Of a stretch of DNA of 64,000 nucleotides, positions 41,101 to 54,700 are shown piece by piece. The first letter of the stretch is position 1; every line of letters starts with the position of its first letter. The notes beneath the pieces are model-generated. The model did no database searches, was not told the origin of the DNA, and saw only the letters and a list, made by a program, of their open reading frames with translations. A program made the position numbers and the translations under genes. The stretch comes from Mimachlamys varia (taxonomy: Eukaryota; Mollusca; Bivalvia; Pectinida; Pectinidae): positions 32,238,926 through 32,302,925 of the forward strand of contig OX392534.1 of the NCBI GenBank assembly GCA_947623455.1. The letters run 5' to 3'.

Positions 41101-44100
41101 AATTGTATTAGGGGTTGTCAAATTCATGAGGTAAGAAAGAGACTTGGTTTTGAGATAAATTAATCAGCATAATTCTAGGTTGCAGAATCTTTGGAAGGTT
41201 TCTGTAAACTTTTTCATCGTCATGTTATATTTGCTGTTGAGAATATGTAAACTTAATATAATTTATTATGTAGTGTTAAGATTTTATATATGAAAACACT
41301 GAGAATGATTTTGTATACTTGACTCAGGGATCTGATATGGAGGCTGAGGATGAGGATGATTATAATGACCTTGAGATAGACACGCCATCTGGCCACCAGT
41401 TCCATGACGAAAACAATGTGTTTAATATGGAGGATATGATGTTCCCACTAGGTAACTCATGGCGAGGAACTTTCATTGTCTGTAGAAGAAGGCTGTTAGT
41501 GTTAGAATCTAAAAAAAAAATGCAAGAAGTTTAGAATGTTAAAACTTCAATCACAGCAACATTCAGTGCTGTCACAGTCGAATAATTCTTTGTCATAAGG
41601 ACAATGATGTCTATTAGGTGTATAGCTGATACTTAATGGCTTGTTAACAATTTGTATTATTTTCCCTGAATAATCTTGCTAATCAGAAGTTTTGCATAAC
41701 TTGTAGAATAAATTTGACAACTTTTGATTTAGCGAAAGAAGGGCAAGTCTGTCGCACAATGGAAGTGATATTATGTAGCAACTTGATATATTTTGTGTTG
41801 TTTTGATTACATTTATGAGAATTAGTACAGAAAAAATGATATATTCATTGTGTAGAAGAAAATATGAAAACAAATCAAACCTGAAATAAGCAGCTGACTA
41901 TCATTGAAGTAACATGAAATTTAAATTGAAGTACCTACATTTTTTATTTTTGGTCATGGTGATAGGGGGTGTTAACTTTTGATAAGGGAATTGACAATAT
42001 TTGTTTTTTGGAGGATTTTACTTAGAAAATACTATAATACTTAAGTAGGAAAGTGGCAGTTTTGAAGATTTTCAAGTTACAATTTTAAATAGGCAAGTGA
42101 CAATCACTGAAGTTGTTTTGATGTGTCAGATATCAGAATGTATAATTTGCAAGCAACTATCCTTGGCAAATGTGCATAACATGTTGGCAATTTACAGTCA
42201 GAGGTGTGAGGACTCAATGACCTAATTGCTGGTTGTTAGGATGCATTGATCTAGTTTATAGTTTGTAGGAAACTTCACATGCGTGTTGACTTGGACTGCC
42301 TGTATGTGGTAAGTCTGCCAGCCCGAGTGCTGTGATGTGTTATGTATCTACTCTTAACTTGTAGGAAACCAGCATGTGATATTCAATCCCTTGGACAACA
42401 ACCATCAGCTGCACAGTTATAACGGCTTACAATGCCCCATCTCCATACACGACAATGATAATGGGAATGAGCTGGCAGGTAAACTTTCTTTCTTTACTGT
42501 AATGTGCTTTCATTTCGCGCTGAACAAGAAGCATTTCTGTGATCCCTGACATACCAATACGACAATAGAAGATGTTGGACAGCACAGCCACACATTCTTT
42601 GTCCACAGTGCTGTTTGTGTTGTGTTGTCTGACATTTAAGGATAAGTATACTGTATTATATACAGAAAAATCTTTAATGTTGTACATCTTTTGGATATTT
42701 TGAAAGGGAATGAATTGCGAATAATCTAAAACTTCCATATCGTTTGGTGTTGTGAAATTGTGAATGTGCGAATTAAAAGCATTTTACAGTATTGAGAGTG
42801 GAGTAGTCCTCTAGTTGAGTCGAACTGATATTGACTTGGTGTCTGTTGATTTCAGTGCCAACCGTTGTGCCTCCTGCACCCAGTAATGTGATGGCTACCC
42901 ATCCTCTGTTGACTCGCCAGCCAGACACACATGGTGTGGTGGCGCGTATACACCGCGGGGGACGCCAGAGAGGTACCTGTCGCTATAATCCCTCCACACA
43001 GACCCTCCATGTCAACTTCCCAAGGCCCCCCAACCCACCGGTCATCTTACAAAGGTAGGTAGTGCCCATGTAGTCATCTCTTAAGTTTGGCTGACCCTTA
43101 ATGTTAAACTTGTTTCTTCATCGCCCTGATGATCATGGTGTACTACCAACTTATTAGAGATGGAAGATAGAAAAAGGTAGGAACACGGGTCTCATGAGAC
43201 TTTCATTAATATTGTAAAAGGAGTTTTCCTTGATTGTTAATTACAACTTTCTTGTAATGTTTTAAGGACTGTGACATTGCTACTACAACCATCTTATGAT
43301 ATCATGGAAAGTATGATGGTGCTATGACTATAATAGACTGTAATGCTTGTTTTGTCAGACTGCTTGGTCCTACTACGGCGGCCGATGTCCTTCAACTGAC
43401 AAGTACCCTGACATCAGTAGCTGGGCCGACCCCAACACGTGTCGTGTTGCCAAATGACGACCTGCGCATCATGTCCCGCCCTGATGAAGACCTGTTTGAG
43501 GAGCTCTTCCAGGTAAGATGTGAAAGGTTAAGTGGCATGCACAGTTATTGATATTTGGAGTTCTCGGACATAATTGTATCTGAGGATGCAGCAGTATGTC
43601 TTGGGAAACTATTTATTAGGTGTCTATTTATTTCAAACACTCTTTCCTCTACATCAATTTCTATTTTGTGGTTCATATGAAAAGCGTTGTTATAAATTAT
43701 TCAACACTGACAGCAATGTTTCCAGAAAGTTTTGGAAATCATAATGGACCAAAAATATTATTTCCCATTATATCATACAATATACCTATAATTGTTAATT
43801 ATTGTATTAAATATAGATAAGAATAGAACCAGTTCTGTGAATTACAAGGTTAATTAAAAGTTAATGTGATATGGTAGGTGTTATTGACCATTATAAAATA
43901 TAGGTTATGTTGTGTATGAGTTACTGACTTAAAACCAAAAAATATTGAATGATAGGATTGCAACTTTAGAACAAAAAGGTGAAGTATTCATAGATGGTGT
44001 GAACACATCAGAAGCAGTAGAGTTCATTGTGATAACTTCCTGCTGTTTAAGATGCTAAACATCTAACCTTGATAGCTGTTGATCACAATTTCAGAGATCA

Positions 44101-47100
44101 GAAACCGTTGTGTTTACTTTTGATAGGAGCCGTACCCTGACAGCAGTGCAGCTGGTACCGGTGTACTCACCTACATTCCTTCCACACTGACCAGATGGAC
44201 AGAGGAGGCCAAAGTGTTAGATGGCGACAGTATTAACGACTGTATGACAGGTATGTATGCTATAGTTTCAATGTGAACATAAATTGTCAGTGAAGACAAG
44301 CGTAAGAAGTTGTATAAAAACATAGATTTTACTTTGATAAATTGTTGAATGCCTTGAACGTTGTTGATGTCATTGTCTGCCACATTTGTCGGAACAGTTT
44401 TGAAGCCAGAAATCATGGAGGTTCTAGAACAGCACCGTGACGAGGAGCTGTCGGAGCGACGGGAGAAACGAAAGAAGGCTGCAGAGGAAGAGGCAGCAGC
44501 CAAGAAGGAGAAAGAGCAAAACAGCAAAGAGGCGTCTGTAGACTGGGTAGCTCCACAGCAGATGGAGGTAGGTGGTTACATCAGGCTAGAGGGAACCAAT
44601 CAATAACTAATGGAAGAAATGTGTAAATATCAACCTGATTGGAAATAGAATATATCAGTAACAAAAAGGATTGCACTTTCTTATTTAAGTCACCAAATGA
44701 AAGTAAGAGATTATTCCTGCTTAGTATACTTCTGAGTTAATGAAAATAACAAGGTTTGGAATTGTTTGGATTATTAGGTGTCTCTAGATGGGATGACGCC
44801 TTCCAGTTCGTCTGGTGGTGTGAGCAGCAGCACTACTCCAGCGGCACCTCAGACCTCCACAGGTCTGTTGACAACAGTCCTGGCCGACACCAACCAGGAA
44901 GCCAATGGTCGACAAATCAGTATGTACAACTTCTGTGTAGACTGTGTCACACATGTTACGTGGTATTCTGTACTAAAAAAACAAATCAGTGTTGTAATAA
45001 TAATAATAAACTTCCTTTATTGAGGATAAAAGACCTGTTTAGCAAAGCTAATCTTCCACAGGGTCCTCTTGTTAGTAAAAGGATTAGTTAATAACAATTA
45101 TCATTACAGTTAAGATAGGCAAAACATTTGTTTGGCATGCTAAACTACTATAATTAAATTAAATACATCATTTAAAGGATCATTTTCACATTATCATTTA
45201 AAGTATTACAGAGATAAAGATAAAATATGGTACTCATTATTATTAATACAGCATATGTATACAATTAAGTGTATACTATAATAGGTTAGGATATTACAAG
45301 CATCTCAACTTTGTAGCAAGTTTCATTTAAAAAAAAGGAATGTTATGGTGGATTTCCAAGAAAATCGAGTGCTTTGATTTTTCAGACAAAATATTATAAT
45401 TTATTTATCATTGCATTTCACCTTTCTACAGGTGCATCGGAGGCTGCTGCAGCAGCAGAACTGATAGCAACAGAGATGGTAGAAGGTATTCTGTCAACAG
45501 CCACCCCTTCAGAGCCAGGATCTCGACCATCTGATGGCCTGCTGTCCACAGCCTCGCCCTCCGTGATCTCAACTTTGACCCCAGCTAATCCGCTTCCCCT
45601 CACCACCCCTGGGGCTCCATTGGCAGAAAGGCCAAGGTAACTTTATTATAGATTTGATAGATTTGCTGATAAAAGTAGCTATAACAATTTTTCAGATCAG
45701 TTTTGATAATTGACAAACTCCAAATTTAAACAGTTCCATATATTTGGATGTCCTTGGTACTGAATTTGGCAGAATTTTAACTTTCTTCAGTTTACAAAGT
45801 TAAAAGAATCTTGGGTCTTTAAAAACAGATATAAAGATACCCCCTGGGGCTCCATTGGCAGAAAGGCCAAGGTAACTTTATTATAGATTTACTGACAAAA
45901 GTAGCTATAACAATTTTTCAGATCAGTTTTGATAATTGACAAACTCCAAATTTAAACAGTTCCATATATTTTGATGTCCTTGGTACTGAATTTAGCAGAA
46001 TTTTAACTTTCTTCAGTTTACAAAGTTAAAAGAATCTTAGGTCTTTTAAAAAAGATGTAAAGATAGCGCGACTTGAAAATCTATGATTCTCTGATCAAAT
46101 ATAAGAATTCATGGAGACATTTTACATAAATATTTGTACTTCAAAACACATTTGGTCCTAACTTCAAAATGAAGCAAACACTTTATAGAAATAAAGCAAT
46201 GTTGAACCAAAAAGTGATGGATTACTTAGCTTATCTGGCACAAAGTTCATAACTAGAAGGCCCGGAGTACTGATACTTTGCCCATAGGTAATTTCATCAA
46301 ATAAATGACCTTGACATTTGTAGAACCGAGTTTAGACAACTTTATTCATATTAACCAAAAGGCACAGAGTAATGATACATGTGGCTAGTAGGTACTTCAG
46401 TCAGATTGCTTTACAGTTTCCTCAAATAAGTGATTTAAACGTACTTTCACAGTCACAGGGGTCAGATGTTTTTATGTATTTAGACAACCTCTTTTGCAAT
46501 ACCAAGAGACCCTCTGTGATCATATTTGATCAGTAGCTTGTTTAGATGAGTATAATAAAATTTAATTTAGTCTGTAACATTATTAAGCCAAGGAGACTTA
46601 ATATATGGAAATGTTTGCAAAACACTTTCATTGAGAATATTTTCCGTGATTGCACAAATATCCAATTGAATGGTACAGGCCTGCTGGTGCAAAAGGCTTT
46701 GAATAAACATGTCCATATATAAAATATCTTTTCATAAACAGAGCAAGAGCTCCTAATGATGGCCGACTGAACCTAGCCTCCCTGCTACTGAGTGATCAAG
46801 ATCCTTCTCCTGCTTCCCAGCGGACTGGTGTATCGACGTTTGGGGGACTAGGGGAGATAACTGCACCACTTGTTGGTAGCCAGCCTGTGTCTGTTGTGCC
46901 TGCTGCCCCAACCGAGGGAAGCATCACTCCTGAGGAGGTGTCGGGTATCAGCAGCTCAGGGGCAGTCACTGTCCAGTCATCAGGTCAGTTCATCTCAAAG
47001 TGTGTCACTGTTCTATAGTTGATATTCAGATTGTACTTCCACTGTAACTATAAGCAGAGAATACCAAAGCCAGTCTATTGAAATAGTGAAACCTTTGCTG

Positions 47101-48738
47101 TTAGGTGGAAGTAGGGTTATGGTCCTTTAAGATATAATTCTTGGGAATCATTCTTTTATTCAGTTTTCGGATTGAATTTGAAAACAAACTACAGGTATGA
47201 GTTGATATTGCAAGGCACAGATAGAGAAAGAGACTGATCTCTACAAAATTTGGCATGTGCAGGTCAAGGGGACCAGTCATACTGGGTCAAAACTAAGTGT
47301 TGGTCTATCACTAGTGTGGTAACAAGGTTGATGTGCAGAAATATAGAAGGAATTAAAACTAAGGCAGAACATTTAGTGCTTGGTTTAGAACAATTCCAGT
47401 CTATGTACTGTGGTTTATTTGTGCCATGTGGGATAAACAAAGGTAGCACTGGGGTCTTTAACATAGTAACTTGAGACTCCTGAGATGAAAGTAGACTAGA
47501 GGGCTACAACTATTACAACATAGGTCCAAGTGCACTTAATGATGATACACTGGAGTCTGAATTGTTTATGACTGAACAAACTCAATCACTCTTAATTTTT
47601 TTCTCTGAAAGTGCCTTGGATGATATTGTTTTGAGATATGATGACTGCAGCCGATATAGTTTTTGAGAAGTTTGCTTTGTATTATGAATGTCCTATGAAC
47701 TTTAGGTTACTGTTGGTTCTTCGGAGGCTGAGAGCAGGACCTAGGTTTATGGTTCCTTGCTTGGAACTTTGTGAATTAGGCACACCAATCCAAGTTGTAA
47801 CTCGTGACACAGAAATGTCACTATCTAGGACAATATTGGACGATCCGATAACTAACTTCACATTTTCATCTTCAAGTGTTTATTGCATTACTATTGCTTG
47901 GTTTGAGTTTTAAAAAACTTTTTATGGTAAGACATTGTACATAATTTGAAACATGTTATGAATATTTCATTTAACTGCAAAGTTTACTATGGACTTGGTA
48001 TAACCTCTAACCTTCTGTCTACGTTAAGAGAGGGTTTGGAAACTCAAAAGCTACATTATAATGGGTACTATATTTGTACAACTCGCCAGTCATATAAACC
48101 TTGTTCCATAAGTCTTGACAGAATATTTTGTAATGCACTCATTAAACATTAAATAAAGTTCACTTGTACAGTAGCTTTGGTGAGATGGTCTGACATGAAC
48201 AACCAATGATGTCGTTGAATTGCACTAAATGATGATGAACCGAGTCTGAATTGTTTATGACTGAACAATCTTAATCACTCTAATTTTTTTCTCTGAAAGT
48301 GCATTTTCAATTAAAAAATATATACATAACGCCTTTAACTATTCAGATTGTTGTTGGTATGATTTGACCTTTAGTTTTATGATCCATGTCAGTGCCTGAA
48401 GTGTGATCGCTTCTCTTGTGTTAACAGCGAGTTCAGAAGAGTTGGCTGGATCAGGCCCAGAGACATTGCCCACCACATCATCTCCAATCATCAGTCATGA
48501 GACAGCACAGTCCATTGACTCTGGGCTTCGCAGTTTCCTCATGGGTGGTGCTTCAATGTAAGTTTTACATTTTACTAGTGGATTCATAGAATTATCGAGA
48601 TAGTTGTCAAAAATTCACAATGTTACGAGTACCAGTAGTGTTGTTTTAAGTATAAGTTCATGGGATAATTATGTCCCCCAAACGAAGTGGGGGGACATAT
48701 TGTTTTTGCTCGGTTTCTTATTATTATTATTATTATTC

Positions 48739-48771
<33 letters not shown>

Positions 48772-51700
48772 TTGTTTCTTCCACTTTCTTCCGCCGCGGA
48801 GGTTTCCGACCGTTTTCTCAAAAACTACTGGACGGATCTTCACGAAACTTCACACACATACTCATTAGGGGCGGGGTGTGTGAAAACGGGTTGTTTTTTC
48901 GCGACCGGAAGTCCAAGATGGCCGCCAGAGCTAATTTCCGGTTTTCAAAATTCAGTCTCCGATTTCAGTAAAAATTGGTACATGGGTGTTTTAAGGGATG
49001 CTGAATAACATGGTAACATTTTCGTAAAGTTTGGTTGCCACCGAAACGAAAATGGAGGCCTCTGATTGGTCGAAATTTATATATTGTCCGATTTCAATGA
49101 AATTTAATATATATGTGTAGTATTACACCAACAACATTGTCGTCACATCCGTTTCATGATTCGTCAACATGGCCGCTATTTCCTGGCTTCTGATTGGTCG
49201 AAATTTATATATTGTCCGATTTCAATGAAATTTAATATATTTGTGTAGTATTACACCAACAACATTGTCGTAACCTCCGTTTCGTGATTCGTCAACATGG
49301 CCGCTATTTCCTGGCTTCTGATTGGTCGAAATTTATATATTGTCCGATTTCAATGAAATTTTATATATAACTGTAGTAGGACACCACGGACATTGTCGTA
49401 ACCTCCGTTTCGTGATTCGTCAACATGGCCGCTATTTCCTGGCTTCTGATTGGTCGAAATTTATATATTGTCCGATTTCAATGAAATTTTATATATAACT
49501 GTAGTAGGACACCACGGACATTGTCGTAACCTCCGTTTCGTGATTCGTCAACATGGCCGCTATTTCCTGGCTTCTGATTGGTCGAAATTTATATATTGTC
49601 CGATTTCAATGAAATTTTATATATAACTGTAGTAGGACACCACGGACATTGTCGTAACCTCCGTTTCCTAATTCGTCAACATGACCGCTGATATATGGGG
49701 TGTCAGCTATATTTCCATTGTGAGTTCATTGGGCTCATCAGTTCCGACCAAAGGGGTAGTTTGGGGGACATCTGTAATGGTACCCCATTACAATAAGCAC
49801 TTGTTTAAATGGAAATATATGCTACAGAATATTATGGCTTTAATCATGCTTGTTGAAGATTTCATCAACATGTACATTGTGTCATTCCTTGATTCAAACA
49901 GATTTTGGCTAACATTTAGCGATTCAGTGTACAGAAATCTCTTAGCTATGAAAAATGATGAGTGTGTTTATTGATATATCAAAAATGATAATTGGGCTGT
50001 CACACTAAGTAGCAAAGTTATGGCCTCACCACCCCATAACTTTCCATAGTGGCGGACGACGAAACCTCTTGAGGTCATCAGATCAGTTCAAAGTCGAATT
50101 TCACATATCTTAACTGTTAATTATTTTCTTATTTCATTACAACAAGGTGTCAACTGACCAAAACATCAAGGTCAACAGGTCAAAGATCAAGTTTTACAAT
50201 TTCCTAGATATTAGGGTCAAATAACATAACTGGAACCTCCTGACATGTCAGTGTTTTGCTTAAACAATATATACAACTAATTTACAAGTGATTTATAATT
50301 ATGAGCTGATGTGGCCTTAGTATGTTTAGAACGTCATATCTACCTAGTCGTATATCTCTTGAATTTGCCAATTCTTCGTTAGCATTTCCCCTTATTTAAA
50401 CTATGATAACTTTGGTACCCAAATATATTCTTTACATATAACTTTGGGTAAGTTGCAACTGTGGGGCCCTTTGAGATGCTTTCCATCTAGTTTTATATGT
50501 ATTCAAAACTTATATATGACATTAAGGTTTATAAACTTTTCAGGTCATCAGTGTTAGAGAGTGCCACTGGGATGTCAGATGTCCCTACTTCCACCTCCGG
50601 GCCCCTGGACCCTAACGCCCCACTCCTGCCTAGCAGTATTCTCAGCTCCCTGGACCCTGGGTCCATTCCCCTGCCCCCTCTGACCACGGAGGGTGCTATA
50701 GGTGGTGCAGACATCAGGAGTGCTCTACCCTCTACCTGGACGATCCCCACCACTACCACTGTCACCATGCCCACGATAGGCTCGACTGGGTCTATGGAAG
50801 GACCATCATCCTCACGCAGTGCATCAGGTACATGCTGTTAATGTCTGTTATAGATACAGTATTACCATGTAGACTTTTGTAATCAATAAATTCTGCCATC
50901 CTATGTTTTACCACTGGCTCAGCTGGTTATGCCTCACTAAGATATCAAAAGTACTGTCATACTATGAATAATTCATGGTTAACTAGAATCCAAGGCAAAA
51001 ATTGTATAAATTATATGAGCATTGTGAAAGTGGGACCATAAATTCAGTTTTAGGTAATTTTAGCCAGCACATGTCAGCTAACACTTTTATTGATTTGATT
51101 AGAATGGACAGGAAGAAAACACGCATTACATGGTTCACAGACTATTTTTAAGTTAAAATTCAAATTTCAACAGAATCTGTCATGATTTAGATTATCGATT
51201 TAAAATGATAAAAGAGATGATTATCATAAATATGTTATGCAGTATGCAAAGAAATATAAACAGACTCTTTCCACTCTAGATCATTTTGACATTTCAGTGT
51301 ATTGGGGATGGTTATGGAATAAAATTTGTAATACAGTGGATTGTGCTATATAAAAAAAAACCCCATGAAATATGATAATTAAAAACATTTGTTTAGATCA
51401 TCATTTGATATTTATACTCTTGATAATGTGCAAACTAAATGGACTTTTTATATCAAAAACAATACTTACCACATCCAATTATTATTATGCAAATGAGTTC
51501 TACAACTACCAGTTCTTTAACTCCCAAAACGAAAGTGAAAACGCCCCGTGCGAATACGAAACTAACATGTGTCCATACCGGACGTAGTATAGAATGCGCA
51601 CGCACCTCGAGCTTCCTCTTTCTTCAACTCTCCGAAGAAGCACATGGCCTAGCGTTTGCTCTTAACTTTCGAGATTGTTTTGGAGTGCGGGTTTCCCCTG

Positions 51701-54700
51701 TCTCATTTATATATCTATTTTGCCTTTTTTCACTGTATTTTATTGTCGGAAACGTGTTCAAACGCCGGTACCATAACCACGTGTTTTGGTTACCGGTCGT
51801 TTCCGTGTCTGTACACGTGTACTTTCGTTTTCGTTTTTCGGTGTTTTTTGTGAATTACGTTTGTTTTATTTACGAAATAAAGGTAAAATATTCTTTTTAT
51901 TATTATTTTTGACATCATGAAGGACTTGTCCAGGATGGATAAACGGGGTAAGAGGAAGGACAAAGCTAAGTCCTCTTCCGTAGACCCCATGGACAGTCCC
52001 TCGGCAGGGTCCTCGTTGGCAGAGGCCCTGCCTCCTTCTAAACCTAGCCAGCCTAAGGCTGGCTCAAGTTTAGAGGGTACAGGTGTTTCTTACCCTGTTG
52101 ACACGGGGGTTGACCCCCCTTCCACAGATGTTGGTTCATCTATGGAGGGGTTGGGTTGTCCTCCTATTTCTCACCGTGGGGTTAGGGATATGTATGAGGA
52201 TCCTTTGGGACCTGATAACTTGAATTATCTGGGCCCTTCAGGTTGTAGCACTGCTACCTCTCATATCTCTTCTCGGCCCCTTCCCCTTCCCGGTGAGGTA
52301 TCCGGTTTTGACCCCTTTGGGGTTAATACTGTGCCAGCCCACACCGTACGGAACCCGTGGGCCGCGCCTATGGGTAATGGAGAAGGTGGCAAGTCTGGCG
52401 AGAGTCAGGCGACACCCCATGGTATTGGGTATGGCTCCTTTGGACCCCATACTGGTACTAGGCATCAAGGCATTGGTGCTTTCCAACAGCACACCAGTCA
52501 TATGTCTGGCCCTCGGCCATTCATCTCTGGTTTTGCCCCGGGGGGGAATGGCGGTTCACCCTTTCCTTATGGTCAGGGTTTCCCACCCCATGTTTCAACT
52601 GGCCAGTTTGGCCAGTATTGGGGTCATTCCTTTCCCTCTGGCCCCATGGCCCCATTTCCTCAGGGTTTTGGGTACAACCCTGGCTATCCTCCGGGCTTTC
52701 ACCAGGGTTGGGGTCCGGTCTCATCTCAGCAGGTGGGAGGTACGCTGAATGTTCCGCCCCCGTCCACCTCTGGGGTTAAGGAGAGTAGTGTTTTTAAAAG
52801 GCCTATGAGGTCTTTTAGGACATCTCGCTCCAAGACCAATATCCCTGCTTCTAGAAGAACCTTGGAGCCTCATCTTGGCCCATCAGAGCCTAAGAGAGCT
52901 CGTAAAAGGACCTTCTCGGAGAGTCTCCACCCAGTTATTTATCCCTTGGCAGTGGACACTGATGTGTCTACTTCCAGGGGAGATATGGGAGTGGAGATAG
53001 GGGACAGGGACGATGACGTCCTCAGTCTGTCACCTGGGAGTATTCTGACTGAGGCTCGGTCAGAACCTCCCTCCCCTCATCGTGTCTCGGAATCTTCGGA
53101 ATCTGATGATGATGGGGAGGTTTCAGCTGTGAATGAGGTAGAGGTTGAGGGTGAGGCTGAAGCTCACCATGCTCTATCTGGTATGCGGGCGCTTCGGGCT
53201 GACGTTGCCAGAATCCTCGGGGAGGAGGTTTGCCCTCCTCCTGCGGCGTCTGCCATTCCTGAGGCTACTACGCTGCTGAGTCAGCTAGTGCCGCCTAAGG
53301 TTTCGGCTCGTTCCGACAAGTCTTTGCCTGAGGGTTCTGTTGTTTCCTCGGCTTTGGCTGTCGCCCATGCTAGGATGGTAGAGAAGGCAGGGTCTTCTTC
53401 TCGTGCATCCGGTGCATCTGGCCTGCAGTTGAGTTTGGCAGATTTGTCTGAAGTCAGAACATCAGATTATGCCATTCACAACGCCAAGCTTGGAAGTCTA
53501 CCAGCTAAGCTGGAAACTCATGAGCTTCGGCAATGGCCAGGAGCGGCGACCGACCAAGTGGTGTTTCCTGCTAAGGAACACCACAAACTGGAGAAGATTC
53601 TTAGACTCTCTCTCCAGGTCCTCTCCTACTTTGATTTTCTTACAGTCACTCTCTTTCGGCTGTCAGAGGTGCCTGTGGGAGAGTCTGAAGTTGATGAGAG
53701 AGATAGACGGTCTGTGCAGGATAGGGTAACCTCATCATTGCACAATTGTCTTAAGGCCTCTGCGGCTTTACAGTGCACACTGTTAGCCAATTTGGTGCTT
53801 GCCAGGCGTGCTTCTGTACTCAGAGGCAAGCCCATTGAAGAGCCTTACCTGTCAAGGCTTTTGTCCTCTCCCTTTGAGGGCCCTTGGCTCTTTGGGGGTA
53901 CTCTTCCTTCTATTCAGAAGGAAGTTAAGGAGGACCCGGTAGCTTCGGCACTTTTAGTGTCTAAAGTGTCAGCTGCTGGTAAAGCTGGAACCTCTCAGGG
54001 TTCGGGCCAGGCCAAGAAGAAGGCTAAGTCGAGGCCACGCCAGACTCAGTCTGCAGCCAAGGCTAAGTCTCCCTTTAAGGCCAAAGCCAAAGGTAAAGGC
54101 AAGCAGGGCACCAAACCCTCTGGGGGTAAGAAGCAGCGTTCCTGACTTCTTCCCTCCTTCCGCAACTCTGTCATGTCAGGCCGGCCGGGTAGATCAAGGG
54201 TCTCGCTCTACCGGTCCTATAAGGGACATCGACAACCCCTTGGAGCTTTGGGAAGGTCTTCCCCTTCCACAGCCAAGCCTCCCAGTAGGAGGACGGTTGT
54301 CTGCGTTCCTTCCACAATGGAAGGAGATTACGCGAGACAGTTGGGCGTTGTCGGTAGTTGCGGAAGGATTGAGCATCCCGTTGTCACGGGAACCTCCGCT
54401 TACGCCAGAGCCGATCTTTTTCCCTCCTCCGGGGGATCCAGTGAAGGCCCTGGCTGTAAGGCAGGAGATTGCTACCCTGGTAGAGAAGAGGGCAGTTGAG
54501 GAGATTCCACGGTACCGTTGCACTCCCGGCTTCTATTCCAGAATTTTCCTGGTGAAGAAGAAGTCGGGAGCTTGGCGGCCGATTATAGACCTGAGTGCCT
54601 TCAATCGGTTCGTGGATTCTCCCCACTTTCAGATGGAAACCCCGAGAGGAATTATTGCCTCAGTCAGGGAAGGAATGTGGGCTACTTCAATAGACTTGAA

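Noticed and set aside
47395..47460. Additional H/ACA-like hairpin (CCAGT/ACTGG with inner GTTTAT/ATAAAC)
   Set aside because: The nearest ACA and any H box are at the wrong distance (about 22 nt), and no second hairpin pairs.
47638..47913. 91-codon open frame in intron 61
   Set aside because: No family resemblance; intronic, AT-rich, no splice support.
48604..49008. Open frames through the TTATTA microsatellite
   Set aside because: Low-complexity poly-Ile/Leu/Tyr translations inside a transposon.
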